DNA of 64,000 nucleotides from Prorocentrum cordatum (GCA_963575745.1 CAUYUJ010018866.1:94743-158742); one strand, 5' to 3'; positions 22,346 to 33,719 are shown, numbered from the stretch's first letter. Notes: generated by a model from the letters alone, not told the origin. Made by a program: numbers and translations.

Positions 22346-23640
22346 TCATAGATGACCAGATGCTAACTGATAGACGCCAGCGCACTCGAATGGTAGAATT
22401 ACTACGCGGGTGCACGAGGCCCCCATGATTTGCTGCCGCAGCCGCCCGTCGCGGCCACGACCAGGAGGACGCCCAGCGTCATGGCAAGGACCGCCCACGA
22501 GAGCACCCCGTGCCCGAGGTGGCCGACGGCCGCGCGGCAGCCCCCGCCCGCGACGAGCCGCCCCGCCGCGCGACGGGCGCACGGGCGCGCGGCGGGCTTC
22601 TGGGTGCGCGGCCGGGGCTGCCGCTGGCGCCGCGGGCTCAGCGGGCTCAGCGGGCTCGCGGGCTCCTCGTCCTCCTCGGGGACCCCCAAAGTCTCACGAG
22701 GAAGGAGCCCTGGAGGCCTCGGGCGGCCGCCCGAGTCCCGATTGACGTCCGATCCACGTCGGATTCACGACGGGCTCGCGTCGGAGCATGTCGGAGCTGC
22801 GTCGGATCCACGTCCGATTTCCGTCGGACTTGGGTCGGAGCATCGCCGCGCGAAGGTCGTCCCGCATCTGACGGGGCGGACCTGCGGACTGGACCATGCA
22901 ACCACTGCGCGGCGCGCGAGGCCTCCGGGACGTTCCTCCTGAAAAGGCAGCGTGGCGACGGGCGCGCGCGGAGACGGCCTCGAGAAATCCCACGCGACCT
23001 CACCGCGCGGTGCGCCACCGCGCGGCCACGGGACCTCGAGACCCCCGCGGGGCGGGACGCCCTCGGAGAACGAGCCCCCGCTCCCCCAAAAACCGTGCGG
23101 CGACCGTGGCCACCACACCATCTGGGGGCCCCCGCTCCTCGCCCTCGGACTCGGCGGAGTCCCTCGAGGGCCGCCGCGGGAGCTGGGCGCCCGGGCCCTC
23201 CGCGTCGGGCCGGCCGTCCGCGTCCCGGCGCTCGGGCCCCTGGCTTGCCGAGAGCGGCGCGGGCGGGCGGGCTCGCGCGGCGTGCGCGCGTGCGGGGTCG
23301 TGTGGCTCGCACATGTGCTCGCGCACTCTGCGACGTGGGGATGCGGCTTGGGCACGAGTGGACTGAGCCAAGGCGGCTGCGGACCGCTCCTCCTCCTCCC
23401 TCCCTCCCTCCTCCTCGTCCTCCTCCTCCTCCTCCTTCTCCCCTTCCCCCCCCCCCCCCTCATCCGCATCCGTGAAAGGGGCAGAGGGCTGTGTGCTATT
23501 CTGCAACGATCTAGCAGGTGTGACACGTCACCGTGACGTCGGTACAGAGTGGAGTGTCTTGACGTCCCTCGGATCTCTCAATCCTGACCAGCGATAGCAC
23601 GAGTTGACAATCGCATTTGTGGATTCCCGGGAAATGTTGG
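22346..23640. other. Extremely GC-rich stretch, no gene recognised
   Basis: All frames are open for long distances because stop codons are rare at this GC. A 12-bp gtcggatccacg-like repeat lies at 22740-22860 and a CTC/C tract at 23385-23462. I cannot support a protein. Confidence 0.45.
23385..23462. repeat. CTC-rich tract ending in a C run
   Basis: cctcctcctc triplets run into about 12 C. Confidence 0.85.
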
Positions 23641-25485
23641 CGCTCTGTGGGATCACCGCGTGACCGTTCTCAAAGCCTCGGGGGCGTGGTTGGGGGCCTC
23701 AACCTACAATGTGCCCCGATCCCCGGGGAGGTCCAGGCCAGGCCCTTTTTGGGAGCCTCTTGTAGGCAAAACCGCGTCCCATCACTTGCAGAGTAACTGC
23801 TCGCAAATGACTTGGATCCGCCGCGGTGGATTCACGATCCATTACGGCGAGGCAAGCAAGCGCGCGATTTCGGATACCCTGAAACCGCAAACGCTTTCAT
23901 ATCTTGGTGGCGCATCTTTCACTTCCGCCACCCTCCGCCGCCCTTCCGCTGGCCTTCCGCCGGTTTCCACCGGCGGGGGCGGCCTCGTTTTGCTTCCGCC
24001 GACCTTCCGCCGCCTTCCGCCGCGGAAGAGATGACAACTCCGTCGATCCTCGAAGGCAAGGTCATTCGTGGAGCGCCCAAAGAATTTGCTTGGGGACGTT
24101 TGCGAGTAGGCACGCTGCGAGCAGTGAAGCGCGCCCGGTGATCTTGGGCCCTCTTGGAGGCCCCAGGCGGCCAGCCCTGGAGGCGGCCCAAAGCAGTGAA
24201 GCGCACAGAATGCGGGCTGATGATTCGTGTTGGCTGCTCTGGGTAACGAGCGGCTGGGATGGCCCGCCCCAAGACGGCCCACAAATCCCCGAAGAGAGGC
24301 CCAAGAGGCTCCCAAAGCCCAAGAGCAGCCCTCAGAAACAAGTTCGAAATGACGCTCGGAACCAGGGGCCCAACAAGGGGCCCACCAGGAGGGGAAAAGA
24401 ACGGGCGAACGAGGATGATGGGAACAAGGGGAATGGAGGCTGGGGGGAGCGAGGGGAATGGGGGGCGAGAGGAATGGAGGCTGGGGAAAGAGAAGGCGGT
24501 GTGGGCGGGGCGGCGGAGGATGAAAGAGGAAGACGAATTAAAGTAGGAGAAGAAGGAGGACGACGACGAGGAGCATAGGGGGGGGTGCAGCAGCACCAGC
24601 AGGAGAGGAGGCAGGAGGGAGAAACAAGAGGGGTAGGATATTAGGGAGAGCGGAGGGCGGGGAGGAGGGAACGGACGGAGGAGATCGAGGACGAGGAGGA
24701 CGAGGAGGAGAAGGAGGAGGCGACACGGCGTCCGATGAGGGACGGGAGGAGTCCAGAGAATGCAGATTCACGCAACATAGCCCTGCCTCGCACTGCATGC
24801 TCTCCAAGCCTGTTGATTTGGTGGGGGGTGGGGGGGGCGGAACGACAAGGGCCCCCCCCTCGGTGCGTCTTTGTCGCTATGCCCCGCAACCGAGCGAAAC
24901 CTAAGGATGCATAACCTCACGCGCCCCAAGAGACGGCTGCAACAGGGGGTGCGGTGCCAGACTATAATCTGGTCTACACCCAAGACCGTGGTGTTGGGTC
25001 CCTGTTCCCTGTCGCGGCGCGCTCACTGGAAGTGAGGCCTATTCGGTGCGTCAAGATATTGCGCATGCGCGCGCTCAGGCCCACCCGCCACGGAAGCTGG
25101 AGACAGGAAGAAGAGCGAGTGCAAACATGACACGTAAGAGGAAGACCAGCATGAGTTCGAACGGACGCACGACAAAGTCATGCTCTACGAGTTTTGGACG
25201 CTGAGTGTATGCTTGTGTGGTTTGACGCTTTGATAAGGGTCCTGGTTTCTGATGTTCGCATGGTTTCTGCATGATTGGAGGAGTTTGCCTATGTGAGGCC
25301 CCTGGTGGCCCTGCGAGTTCTAAGGATAGCGGATCCTGTTCAAAGTGGGGCGTTCACCTGAAGGGCAGGGCCAAGGGCGCTTCCCGCAGTGACAGCGACT
25401 GCTGGTATGGATGAATGACTAGTGACATTGGGGAGGGAGGGTGTACCATCCTTGGCTTCCTCTGGCCATCCCCCTCATCCCTCAT
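23641..25485. other. Intergenic or intronic stretch
   Basis: It holds ccttccgccg repeats (23925-24030), a duplicated gcagtgaagcgc (24121 and 24193), a ccaagaggctcccaaag patch (24290) and a purine-rich GGA/GGGGA region (24400-24720). No gene was recognised. Confidence 0.45.
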
Positions 25486-25489
25486 CTCA

Positions 25490-25653
25490 TCCATCCTCCT
25501 CCTCCTCCTCCATCTCCTCTTCCTCCTCCTCCTCCGCCTCCTCCTCCTCCTCAACATCACCACCACAACCACCATCATCACTATCATCACCATCATCACC
25601 ATCACCATCACCATCACCATCACCATCACCATCACCATCACCATCACCATCAC

Positions 25654-25742
<89 letters not shown>

Positions 25743-25870
25743 CCATCCTCATCATCTTCATCAGCATCATCAGCATCATCAGCAGCAGCAGCATCAGCAT
25801 CATCATCAGCATCATCAGCAGCAGCAGCACCATCATCATCAGCATCGAGCAGCATCATCATCAGCATTGT
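25490..25870. repeat. (CTC)n then (CATCAC)n/(CAT)n/(CAGCAT)n microsatellite
   Basis: Three repeat words follow one another: CTC, ATCACC, ATC and CATCAG. The His- and Ser-rich ORFs here are artefacts. Confidence 0.97.
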
Positions 25871-25879
25871 CATCATGCT

Positions 25880-27085
25880 GCTGAAGGTGTTCGAGCTGGG
25901 CGGGCACACGATCAAGAGGGGGGCTGCGCGGGCCCACAAGCGTGCGCGTTGGAGGCAGGCGGCCGCGAGTCCAGGGGCTCACCGCCACAGGAGACAGAGG
26001 CGCAGCCATCAAGCACATCAAGGAGGGCGCCAGGTGTGCCGACGTCCAAGAGGTGAGGGCGGCACGATCATCCACGACGAACGCGGTCACGGGGTGCCCG
26101 TGGCCAATGAGGCGGCGAGCCTCGCCGGAGGTCCCGCTGGCGTCGTCGGGGGACTGCCCAATTGGATGCCCGTCTCGTGGGACGACGAGGCACCCAGCAT
26201 GGAGCTGCGCAGCCACCGGGATCATGAGGCGCCACCTCGTCGAGGTCCTCGAGGAGGACGACGAGATGGCAAGGGCTGGTGGCCATCGACGTGGCCAGCG
26301 ACAAGGAGGATCCGCTCTGGTCGCGAGGCCTTAGGCCCTAGGCCATCGGGACTGCACGGCATGCCCCCTCCACTGGTCGAGGAGGACCGCCGGAGTGGAA
26401 AGGAGGGGGGCCGCCAGCGGGCGCGGCGAGCCGCCGTGCGGCGAATGGGAGGAGGCGGCACGCGCGGGCTGGGCTGTCATCGCGATGTTGCGGGCCAACA
26501 GGCTCGACCAGGGGCTGCTGGGCACCGTGCACTGGCCGCTGCCACAGCGCTCGGGGTCGGCCGAGCTGGTGGCGGTGTGCGTGGCCATGCATGCGTCGCT
26601 TGGCCACGTCCGCACCGTCACCGACTGCGCGATGGTGCTGCACGACGTGGATGCTGGCCGCGGGTGGTGCTTGGCCTGGCACCGTCCCTTCCGCGAGGTG
26701 TGGCAGCGGTTCTGGCACCTCGCCGACGAGCTGGGGGACGGGGCCATCCAGCTCGTGAAGGGTGAAGGCCCACGCGACGCTTGAGGACGTGAGGCAGGAC
26801 CGCATCGCAGAGTGGCAGAGGCTGGGCAACCACATGGCGGACAAGAAGGCCAAGGGAGGGGGCGGCGATGCACCCCTTCGACAAGCGGCTCGTGCGCGCG
26901 GGGGAGGCCAGACGCCTGGCGGGCAAGATTGCAGCGTGGATCGGCCGCGCGGCGCAGCTGGGCGAGGCGGCGCTGCTGGCGGCTGACGGAGCCGGGCCCC
27001 CTTGGCAGCCTTGGTGCTGCGAGGGCTGCAAGCAGCGGCGGGAGAGGGCGTTCGAAGTGCGAGGCCCATCCTGCCGCTGAACCCC
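25880..27085 (+). mobile_element. LINE fragment with RNase H (LINE-3), decayed
   Basis: Around 26455-26780 one frame reads as an RNase H: GWAVIAML (strand), SAELVAVCVAMHA (acidic Glu), TVTDCAMVLHD (Asp), then RPFREVWQRFWHLADEL. At about 26762 the frame shifts and resumes with KAHATLEDV (His) and GNHMADKKAK (final Asp). A downstream frame (26868-27080) with HPFDKRLVRAGEARRLA and WCCEGCKQRR resembles the element's C-terminal tail. The endonuclease and RT are not seen upstream, where only a microsatellite lies, so this is a 5'-truncated fragment on the plus strand. Confidence 0.65.
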
Positions 27086-27449
27086 CTGCCGCCACCACGG
27101 GCCGGCGCTGATCGTAGAGGGCAGCGGTGCGTGGTCGTGCGCGGGGTGCCCGGACTCCCGCGAGCCCGTGGTCGGCGGCATCGGCGCGACCTCGCGAGGA
27201 CTCCGGGGCGACGACGGACGAGGCCCGGCGACGACAGCGCGCGGCCCTCGCTGGGGCACCCCGGCGCTGGAGGCCCGGGGCTCCCGCTGGAGGCGGGACG
27301 TAAATGCCGGCGCGGGTGCGAGTGTGGCAGCGCTTCGCTGGGGGCCCTGGTGGCCTCGTTTCCGATCCCTCTCGGGGCAAGGCCTGTTTGGGTGCGTGGA
27401 GTCAGATGAAGGAAGGGATGCGAGCTCTCGCTCCTGCCCCTTTTCTTAC

Positions 27450-27681
27450 ACTTGTTACACATCATCAGCATTAGCATCTTCAGCAGCAACCGCATCGGCA
27501 TCATCATCACCATCCCCATCACCACCAGCATCAGCATCATCACTATCAGCATCATCATCATCATCAGCAGCAGCAAAAGCATTCTCATCATCACCACCAT
27601 CAACAACACCAGCATCAGCATCAGCATCAGCATCAGCATCAGCATCAGCATCAGCATCAGCAGCATCAGCATCAGCATCAG

Positions 27682-27713
<32 letters not shown>

Positions 27714-27860
27714 CCATTTACATCATCACAGCATCACATCATCAGCATAATCATCGGCAGCATCAGCATCAGCATCAGCGTCAGCTTCACCAACATCTTC
27801 AGAATAATCATCAGCATCATCAACATCATCACCATCATCATCAGTAGCAGCATCCCCACG
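27450..27860. repeat. (CATCAG)n / (CAT)n microsatellite
   Basis: CAGCAT and CATCAT triplets with interruptions over about 400 bp. Confidence 0.95.
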
Positions 27861-27894
27861 AGCACATCCTCCATCCCGATTCTTCCTCCCCGTG

Positions 27895-28105
27895 CTCATG
27901 CTCCTCTTACTCCTCCTCCTCCTCCTCCTCCTCCTGCTCCTCCTCCTCCTGCTCCTCCTCCTCCTGCTCCTCCTCCTCCTCCTCCTCCTCCATCATGCCC
28001 CCTCCGTCGCCTCCTCCTGCAGCTGCTGCTGCTTCTCCTCCTCCTCCTCCCCCTCCTCCTCCTCCTTCGCCTCCTCCTCCTCCTCCTCCTCCTCCTGCTC
28101 GAGTC
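27895..28105. repeat. (CTC)n with CTG interruptions
   Basis: CTC/CTG/TCC triplets over about 210 bp. Confidence 0.95.
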
Positions 28106-28118
28106 TCGAAATTCCTAC

Positions 28119-28299
28119 CTGCATGGAACTGCTGGGCGTCTCCGACATTACGCCTGCGGGACACCTTCAACACAGCGCGAGGATGTGGCCTGGCGGTGCC
28201 ACCGCCAGCCGAGGAGGGCGGGGAAAAAGGGAAGCGGGCGAGCAGAACGAGGAGGAAGAGGGGCACGACGCCGACGCGCAGGGCTTTTGCGGACTGCAT
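28119..28299 (-). CDS. Candidate first exon encoding a signal peptide
   Basis: An ATG at 28297-28299 opens a frame starting MQSAKALRVGVVPLFLLVLL. It has a short basic N-terminus and a strong hydrophobic core, then small residues and an SSAGGG stretch, as expected for a secretory signal or signal anchor. The exon would end in CATGCAG with GTAGG following (28118-28117 as GT), a good 5' splice site. The predicted intron then enters a GAG-rich tract (28105-27895). No downstream exon was recognised. The frame is also open upstream, so the ATG choice rests on the hydrophobic segment. Confidence 0.35.
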
Positions 28300-28417
28300 C
28301 TCTGATTCCGCCGCTGGCTGGTCAGACTGAGGGCGACACTCGCCGCTGGACTCGCCAAGACTGCTGCAGAGGCGAATATCCTGCAGGGCGCTGAGGTATC
28401 GGCCGCAGGCATGGCTG

Positions 28418-28490
28418 CCACGAGGAAGGAGGAGGAGGGGGGAGGAGGAGGAGGAGGAGGAGGAGGAGGAGGAGGAGGAGGAGGAGGCCC
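28418..28490. repeat. (GGA)n microsatellite
   Basis: About 22 GGA triplets. Confidence 0.95.
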
Positions 28491-28499
28491 CGATCCAGG

Positions 28500-29200
28500 C
28501 TCTGGTCCCACCGACCATGACACAGAATGAGAAGCCGGCACCACGGGAGAGGGCTGGCAGGTCCAAAGGGGGACGCGCATGAAAAAGAACCACGACACGG
28601 AAGGTACGGGGATCCGTGAAAACAGATCGAAGCCATTCCTTACCCTGCATCTGTCGCGATGTCAAAGGCACCCGAGTAATAACATAAGAACTCGCAAGCC
28701 TACGCCAGACTAAACTTGTGCCTTGTTCCAGCGCCCTTACTGTATCGTGCCGTGCTCCCCTGGGCTCGTGGTGTCTTGGGGCTACGCTGGATGGGTCTTG
28801 GAAACGTGGAATTGCACTACGCGCTGCTGAACTTTGCACAAAACATGCGTTGCAGCTGGAACCGAAACCTGCTTTTGAACGTAACGAAACCACAACGCCT
28901 CGAGCGAAGTTAACTGGAAGTCGAGTGCGGACTGACCTTCGAATGGAATGCCGACTGGATCGTACCTAGGCAACTGGATGTCGACGAAACTACAGCGGTT
29001 CAGCTGCCAGTAGCACACCAGCATCATCAGCAACACCACCATCATCCTTCCCACCCCTCCCTCTTCTTACGCCGCACCAGCGCAGGCCAGCGCGAGCCGT
29101 TGCGCCGTCATCCCCCTGCTCCTGCTCCGGAGGGGGGAAAACCACCGAGCTGGAATCGGCGACACATCGCCGAATGACCGGCGATAGGCCCCCGAGAGCC
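28500..29200. other. Unannotated stretch
   Basis: Moderate GC. There is a short CAT/CAC cluster at 29020-29045. No gene was recognised. Confidence 0.4.
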
Positions 29201-29201
29201 A

Positions 29202-29364
29202 TGAAGGGGAATTGGGACACACAAATAAATACACACAAATAAAAATATCCCCCATATTTTCCCATATTTTCTGGGCTTTTGTCTTCCCCCCCACTTCCCA
29301 TATTTTCCTATATTTTCTGGGAAATCGACGATTAATTGTGTCTGTGTGTTTTTTCCCCTCCTGA
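29202..29364 (+). mobile_element. MITE-like element, family E, copy 2
   Basis: It runs from tgaaggggaattgggacaca to gtgttttttcccctcctga. The interior has acaaataaatacacacaaat and repeated ccatattttcc words, then ttgtcttcccccccacttcc. No clear 5-bp duplication remains at this copy. Confidence 0.8.
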
Positions 29365-29564
29365 CAGTCCACACGCTCCTGGGCGGGGTGGGCCCCCGGG
29401 GCCCTCTCGGCGCTGAGTGGGCGAGCGGCGACCGCCGCATGCCCCCTCCGCCGCCTGCCCCCCGCCTGCCCCCCCCGAGCGTTGCCCCTGCGCTCTCGCC
29501 TGCCGCTCGCGCCGCTCCATTGGGTGCTCGTTCTGGGGACCCTCCTGGAGCCACTCGCTCCACT

Positions 29565-29692
29565 CGTGCGTCGAAGCTGCGTCGAACGTCAGTCGAGTTG
29601 GGCCGACCCCGAGTCGAACCTGAGTCGAGCCTGAGTCGAACCTGAGTCGAACTCGAGCCGAGCTCGAGCCGAACTGGGGTCGAACAGATCCG
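29565..29692. repeat. CTGAGTCGAACC 12-bp repeat
   Basis: About ten degenerate copies of gagtcgaacctg or gagccgagctcg. Confidence 0.85.
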
Positions 29693-29918
29693 TCAGGTGG
29701 GCTCCAGGGAGGCCCCCGAAACGAGCACCGAACGCTCCCTCCCCCCTCGGAAGCTGTGGCCGCCCTCCTCCTTGTCCTTCACCGCGAAGAGGGCCTCGCG
29801 GAGGAGGCCGGACTCGGCGGTGACGACCTCGGCCTTGTGGACCTCGCGGCTCTGATTCGGGGAGCCCGGCGGGGAACGGGCGGAGGAGGAGAGCCGGCGG
29901 CATCGGCAGCGTCTGCAC

Positions 29919-30127
29919 ATCGTTCCAGCGCCAATCGATCCCCATCCCCGCTGACGTGGCCTGGGCCCCACTGGCCGAGTTTCACGCCCGGACGGGGATA
30001 CAAGCCGTTCCCTTCGGGATGCAGGCTGCTCCCTTCGGGTTTCGAGGGGCCTTTCCCAAACTGGTGCTGGTGGGATGGTGGGGCTGAGATGCCATGTCCT
30101 GGTGGGGATGGGGATAGGTTGAACGAT
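29919..30127. mobile_element. MITE-like element, family I, copy 1
   Basis: The left end atcgttccagcgccaatcga, then tccccatcccc, is complementary to the right end ggggatggggataggttgaa, then cgat. The interior has cgtggcctgggccccactgg, then ttcccttcggg twice. The second copy at 56865-57043 keeps the same ends and interior order. Confidence 0.75.
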
Positions 30128-30514
30128 ACTGAGCATCGGCAACCGGATGAACATCGTCAAACTCGGAGCGACAACGGCAGCCTCAGCATTAGCATCGTCA
30201 TCGGCATCAGCGGTGGCGGGAGGAAGACAAGCTGGAGGAATGCCAGAGGAAGCACCAAGAAGGCGAGAGAAGGAGGGGCAGGAGATAAGATAAGGCACCT
30301 AAAATGTCCCTGAGCGTCGTAGAACATCCACCATGCAACCCTCTCAAACATTACTATTTCACCTCCTCCATTATCCACCCCGCTCTTCCTTCCTCTTCCC
30401 TTATTGCCAAATTCGTAATTTTCTGTTCGTCACGGGGCTCCAAAGAGTCTTGGGGCCGCTTGGGGGTGCTAGGACTGTCGAAGGAAGTATTGAGTGTCGT
30501 CCCCATCCTCGTCC

Positions 30515-30552
30515 CCTCCTCCTCCTCCTCCTCCTCCTCCTCCTCCTCCTCC

Positions 30553-30592
<40 letters not shown>

Positions 30593-30966
30593 CCTCCCTT
30601 CCCCCTCCTTATCCCTCCCCCTCCTCATCGATCCCCGCCTCTCCTCACCGCTATTCCTTACTCTCCCCCCTTCTCCTCCTCCTCCTCCTCCTTCTCCTCC
30701 TCCTCCTCCTCGTCCATTTCCTCACGACTGCCATCCCTCCCTCCCTCCTTCCCCCTCCTTCCTCTCCTCTTCATCCTCCCATACCCCTCATTATCCCTTC
30801 ACATCCTCCTCGATCCCCGCCTCTACTCACACATATTCCTTCACTCTCTCCTCTTCCTCCCCCTCTTTCTCCTTCTCCTCCTCCTCCTCCTCCTCCTCCT
30901 CCTCCTCCTCCTCCTCTTATTTTCCTTGTTCTTCTTCTTTTTCTTCTTCCTCCTTCTCCTCCTCCT
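30515..30966. repeat. CTC and CAT tracts with a ~190-bp duplicated unit
   Basis: Two copies of cgatccccgcctct(c/a)ctcac, each followed by a tattcctt-actctc block, lie near 30630 and 30815 within CTC triplets. The last tract ends in CTCCTAG at 30968, a possible splice acceptor. Confidence 0.85.
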
Positions 30967-30968
30967 AG

Positions 30969-31380
30969 CCGTCTCGGCCCAGGTCGGGGCATCGGCGCGC
31001 GCGGTTCGAGGCGGCTCGCGCGTCGTCGGAGCCTCTGTGATCCGCCACCGCATTGTCACGTCTACGGGATGCCCGGGCAGCGCCGTCGGGGTGCCGCCCG
31101 AGCCGGGAGTGCGTGGGGCAGCGGGGTCGGAAAGTCGAGAGGCCAGGCAGCAGCGGGGGTCCGTGGACGCGCGGGCCACGCTCGGAGCCGACCTGCTTCA
31201 GCAGGCAGCAGCGCTCAAGGCGGAGCTGGAGGAGTCGCTCCAGGCCAGCCTCAGAGAGCGGGTGCGGGCAGCGGTGGAGGAAGCGCCGGCGGCGCGGCGG
31301 GACCCACCCGGCGAACCGACGCCGACGCGGCAGCAGGACCCGCAGCCAAGCCTGCCCGCGCCGAGGGAGGAGGAGGGAGA
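30969..31380 (+). CDS. Candidate exon, Ala/Arg-rich with a helical segment
   Basis: After a long polypyrimidine tract and TAG, one frame opens with AVSAQVGASARAVRGG. It contains GADLLQQAAALKAELEESLQ, an amphipathic, coiled-coil-like helix, and runs into an acidic EEEGEEELDFQG segment where a GGA tract begins. The composition is plausible, but the very high GC keeps other frames open too. The family was not recognised. Confidence 0.3.
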
Positions 31381-31383
31381 GGA

Positions 31384-31526
31384 GGAATTGGATTTCCAGG
31401 GGAACACGACAAGGAGGAGGAGGAGGAGGAGGAGGAGGAATTGGATCTCCAGGAGGAGGAAGAGGAGGAAGAGGAGGAGGAAGAGGAGGGAGAGGAGGAG
31501 TTGGATTTCCAGGGGAACACGACAAG
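31384..31526. repeat. GGA tracts interleaved with copies of a 30-bp word
   Basis: ggaattggatttccagggga, then acacgacaag, is present at 31384-31413 and (with one change) at 31497-31526. A partial copy gaattggatctccag lies at 31438-31452. GGA triplets fill the spaces. Confidence 0.9.
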
Positions 31527-31727
31527 CCCTTCGCGAGACAGATCTCTGACCCCCCAGGGCGGAACTTCGATGGGCGGCCAAGGGCGGCCAAGTCCGGGGC
31601 GCGCCGCCGCAGCCCCCAGCGCTCGGGCAAGGCCTGCCCGGCGGCGGATAGCGCATCGCCTGGAGGCGAGGGCGGCCGCGAGAGCTCACAGAGCCTGCCG
31701 CGTCGCCGCGTCGCAAGAGGTGGTGCT

Positions 31728-32073
31728 GGGGCCGTTCTACCACCACCACCACCACAAGTTGGAGAGGGAGGTGGTCCTCCTCCTCCTCCTCCTCCTCCTC
31801 CTCCTCCTCCTCCTCCTCCTCCTCCGCCTCCTCCCCCTCCTCCTCCGCCTCCTCCTCCTGCACCCCTCCTCCTCCCTCCTCCCTCCTCCCCTCCTCCTCC
31901 TCCTCCTCCTCCTCCCTTCGTCCTCCTCCTCCTCTCCTCCCCTCCACCTCCTCCTCCTCCTCCTCCTCCCTCCTCCTCCACTTCATTCTCCTCCTCCTCC
32001 TCCTCCTCCTCCTCCTCCTCCTCTTCCTTTCCCCCTCCAACTTATGGCGGCGGTGGTGGAAAGCAGGCCCAGC
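31728..32073 (+). mobile_element. CTC-carrying inverted-repeat element (family H), copy 3
   Basis: The left end ggggccgttctaccaccacc, then aagttggag, is complementary to the right end ctccaacttatggcggcggt, then ggtggaaagcaggcccagc. About 260 bp of CTC triplets lies inside. A 10-bp duplication AGGTGGTGCT flanks it (31718-31727 and 32074-32083), the best insertion evidence for this family. Confidence 0.85.
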
Positions 32074-32083
32074 AGGTGGTGCT

Positions 32084-32589
32084 CCAGCGGAGGACCGAGG
32101 GGCCAGGCCCAGGCAACACCTCCGGCTGCAGCCAGGGCGCACCGCGCCGGCCGGGGAGCGCGGCGCAGGGCTCCGGGAGGCCCTCGCAACACGGAAGCCC
32201 CGGGGCCGGCCGAGAAGCCCGCAAAGACGCGGTTACTCTCAAGATCAAGGCTAAAAGTACGGTGGCTGCGACGCACGCCGCACGAGGCGGCTCACGGGCC
32301 AACATGCTTACGGTTCGGGTGCACGCTGCGTGGATGCTTCCCCTGACCATGCAATGCTAACTAGGACTCTGGTTGCTACGTGCCTGCTTCGCAGACTTGG
32401 CGTGCCACCCGCTGGCGCGCCAGTGCTAGGAGACTGGTTTCTGAATTCAAAAAACGGCACCCTCACACACCCTTGCCGTGGCGCCAGGCTCCGCCCCCTC
32501 GCCAACAGCCCCGCTCGACGACGAAGGGCAGGAGGGAGGGCGGGGGGGGGGTATGACGTGACGCCCCCCCCCCGCCGTGTGGCTCCGGC
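32084..32589. other. Unannotated stretch
   Basis: GC-rich. There is a ggggggggtatgacgtgacgccccccccc inverted patch at about 32541-32572. No gene was recognised. Confidence 0.4.
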
Positions 32590-32599
32590 ACCACAGCCG

Positions 32600-32655
32600 C
32601 GCCCGCGCGCACGACGCGACGAGCGACGAGCGACGACGACGACGACGCGAGCAGC
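32600..32655. repeat. (CGA)n tract outside the left arm
   Basis: gcgcacgacgcgacgagcga, then cgacgacgacgac. A similar but longer tract lies outside the right arm (33720-33845) in the same orientation. Confidence 0.85.
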
Positions 32656-32689
32656 ATGTAAGTGGCGATCTGCCCATTGCGCCTGTGTA

Positions 32690-32965
32690 CACCACAACGC
32701 TCGCGTGCACCACACCGCGCGTGTGCACCACAGCGCCTGCGTACACCGCAACAACCGTGTGCAACGCACCGCCCGTGTATACCACAATACTTGGGAGCAC
32801 TACAGCGCCGGTGTACATACACCGCAGCAGACATGTGCAACACAACGCCTGTTTACACCACAGTGCTTGCGTGCACCACAGCGCCTGTGCACGCCACAGC
32901 GCCTGTCTACACCACAACATCCGCGCGCAACGCAGCGCTGATGTACACCACAGCGCCTGCGTGCA
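32690..32965 (+). repeat. 18-bp minisatellite, left arm
   Basis: Units such as gtgcaccacagcgcctgc and gtacaccgcaacaaccgt recur about 15 times. Because 18 is divisible by 3, every frame shows a hexapeptide repeat. These are not genes. Confidence 0.95.
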
Positions 32966-33289
32966 TAGGACAGGTAGAAGGAGCATGTACGTCAGGATAT
33001 GATGCGGACAACTAAACGCCACGCCAGGAAAGTTCTGATAATCGAATGCGACGTTTTCCCCTCCTCCCTCCTCCTCCACCTCCTCCTTCTCCTCCTCCTC
33101 TGCGGCTTGGCGTTACAACGCACGTGCGCATCTCAGCGTGCACCGCAGAATGGTCGATTGAATCGGTCCACTTGGTTCTCGGACGGCCAGTTTAGCTGGA
33201 GCCTCCTGGACGCAAATGGGAGTTAGGGTGATGCGGGCGGACTCGGGGGGACTCGTAGATTCCAGCGGCGCTCCTTTGTCCATAAGTGT

Positions 33290-33570
33290 GTTGCTGTGTT
33301 GCACACGGCTGATGTGGTGCACACAGGCGCCGTGGCGTACACAGGCACTGCAATGCACGCAGGCATTGTGGTGTACACTGGTGCTGTGTTGCGCACGGCT
33401 GATGTGGTGTACAGAGGCGCTGTGGTGTACACAGGAGCTGCTGTGCCCGCAGGCACGGTGGCACAAACTGACGCTGTGTTGCACGTGGCTGCTGTGGTGT
33501 ACATCGGCGGTGTGGTGTACACAAGCGCTGTGGTGCACGCGGGCACTGTGATGTACACAAGCGTTGTGGT
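33290..33570 (-). repeat. 18-bp minisatellite, right arm (inverted)
   Basis: The same unit as the left arm in reverse orientation (ctgtggtgtacacaggcg...), about 15 units. Confidence 0.95.
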
Positions 33571-33719
33571 GCATATCGCCACCTACATGCTCGTGCTACC
33601 CGTCCTCCGCCATTCCTAACCATTCCCAAACGCCGCCGGCGCGAAAAGTGACGTCATCGACCCCTTCCCCCCCCAGACGATTACCGTCATCGGCCTGGAC
33701 TTAAAAACAGGCTCCAGCC

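Larger units (their letters stand above)
32641..33600. repeat. Large palindrome of ~960 bp
   Basis: agcagcatgtaagtggcgat (32650-32669) faces atcgccacctacatgctcgt (from 33574), with an 18-bp minisatellite array next to each in opposite orientation. The centre (about 32966-33290) is unique. Confidence 0.8.

Noticed and set aside
25415-26056. Long His-, Ser- or Ile-rich open frames
   Set aside because: They are translations of CATCAC/CAT/CTC microsatellites in three frames.
32447-33619. Cys/Trp/His hexapeptide-repeat proteins on both strands
   Set aside because: The 18-bp minisatellite keeps several frames open at once. There is no start context, and multiple equivalent frames argue against a gene.
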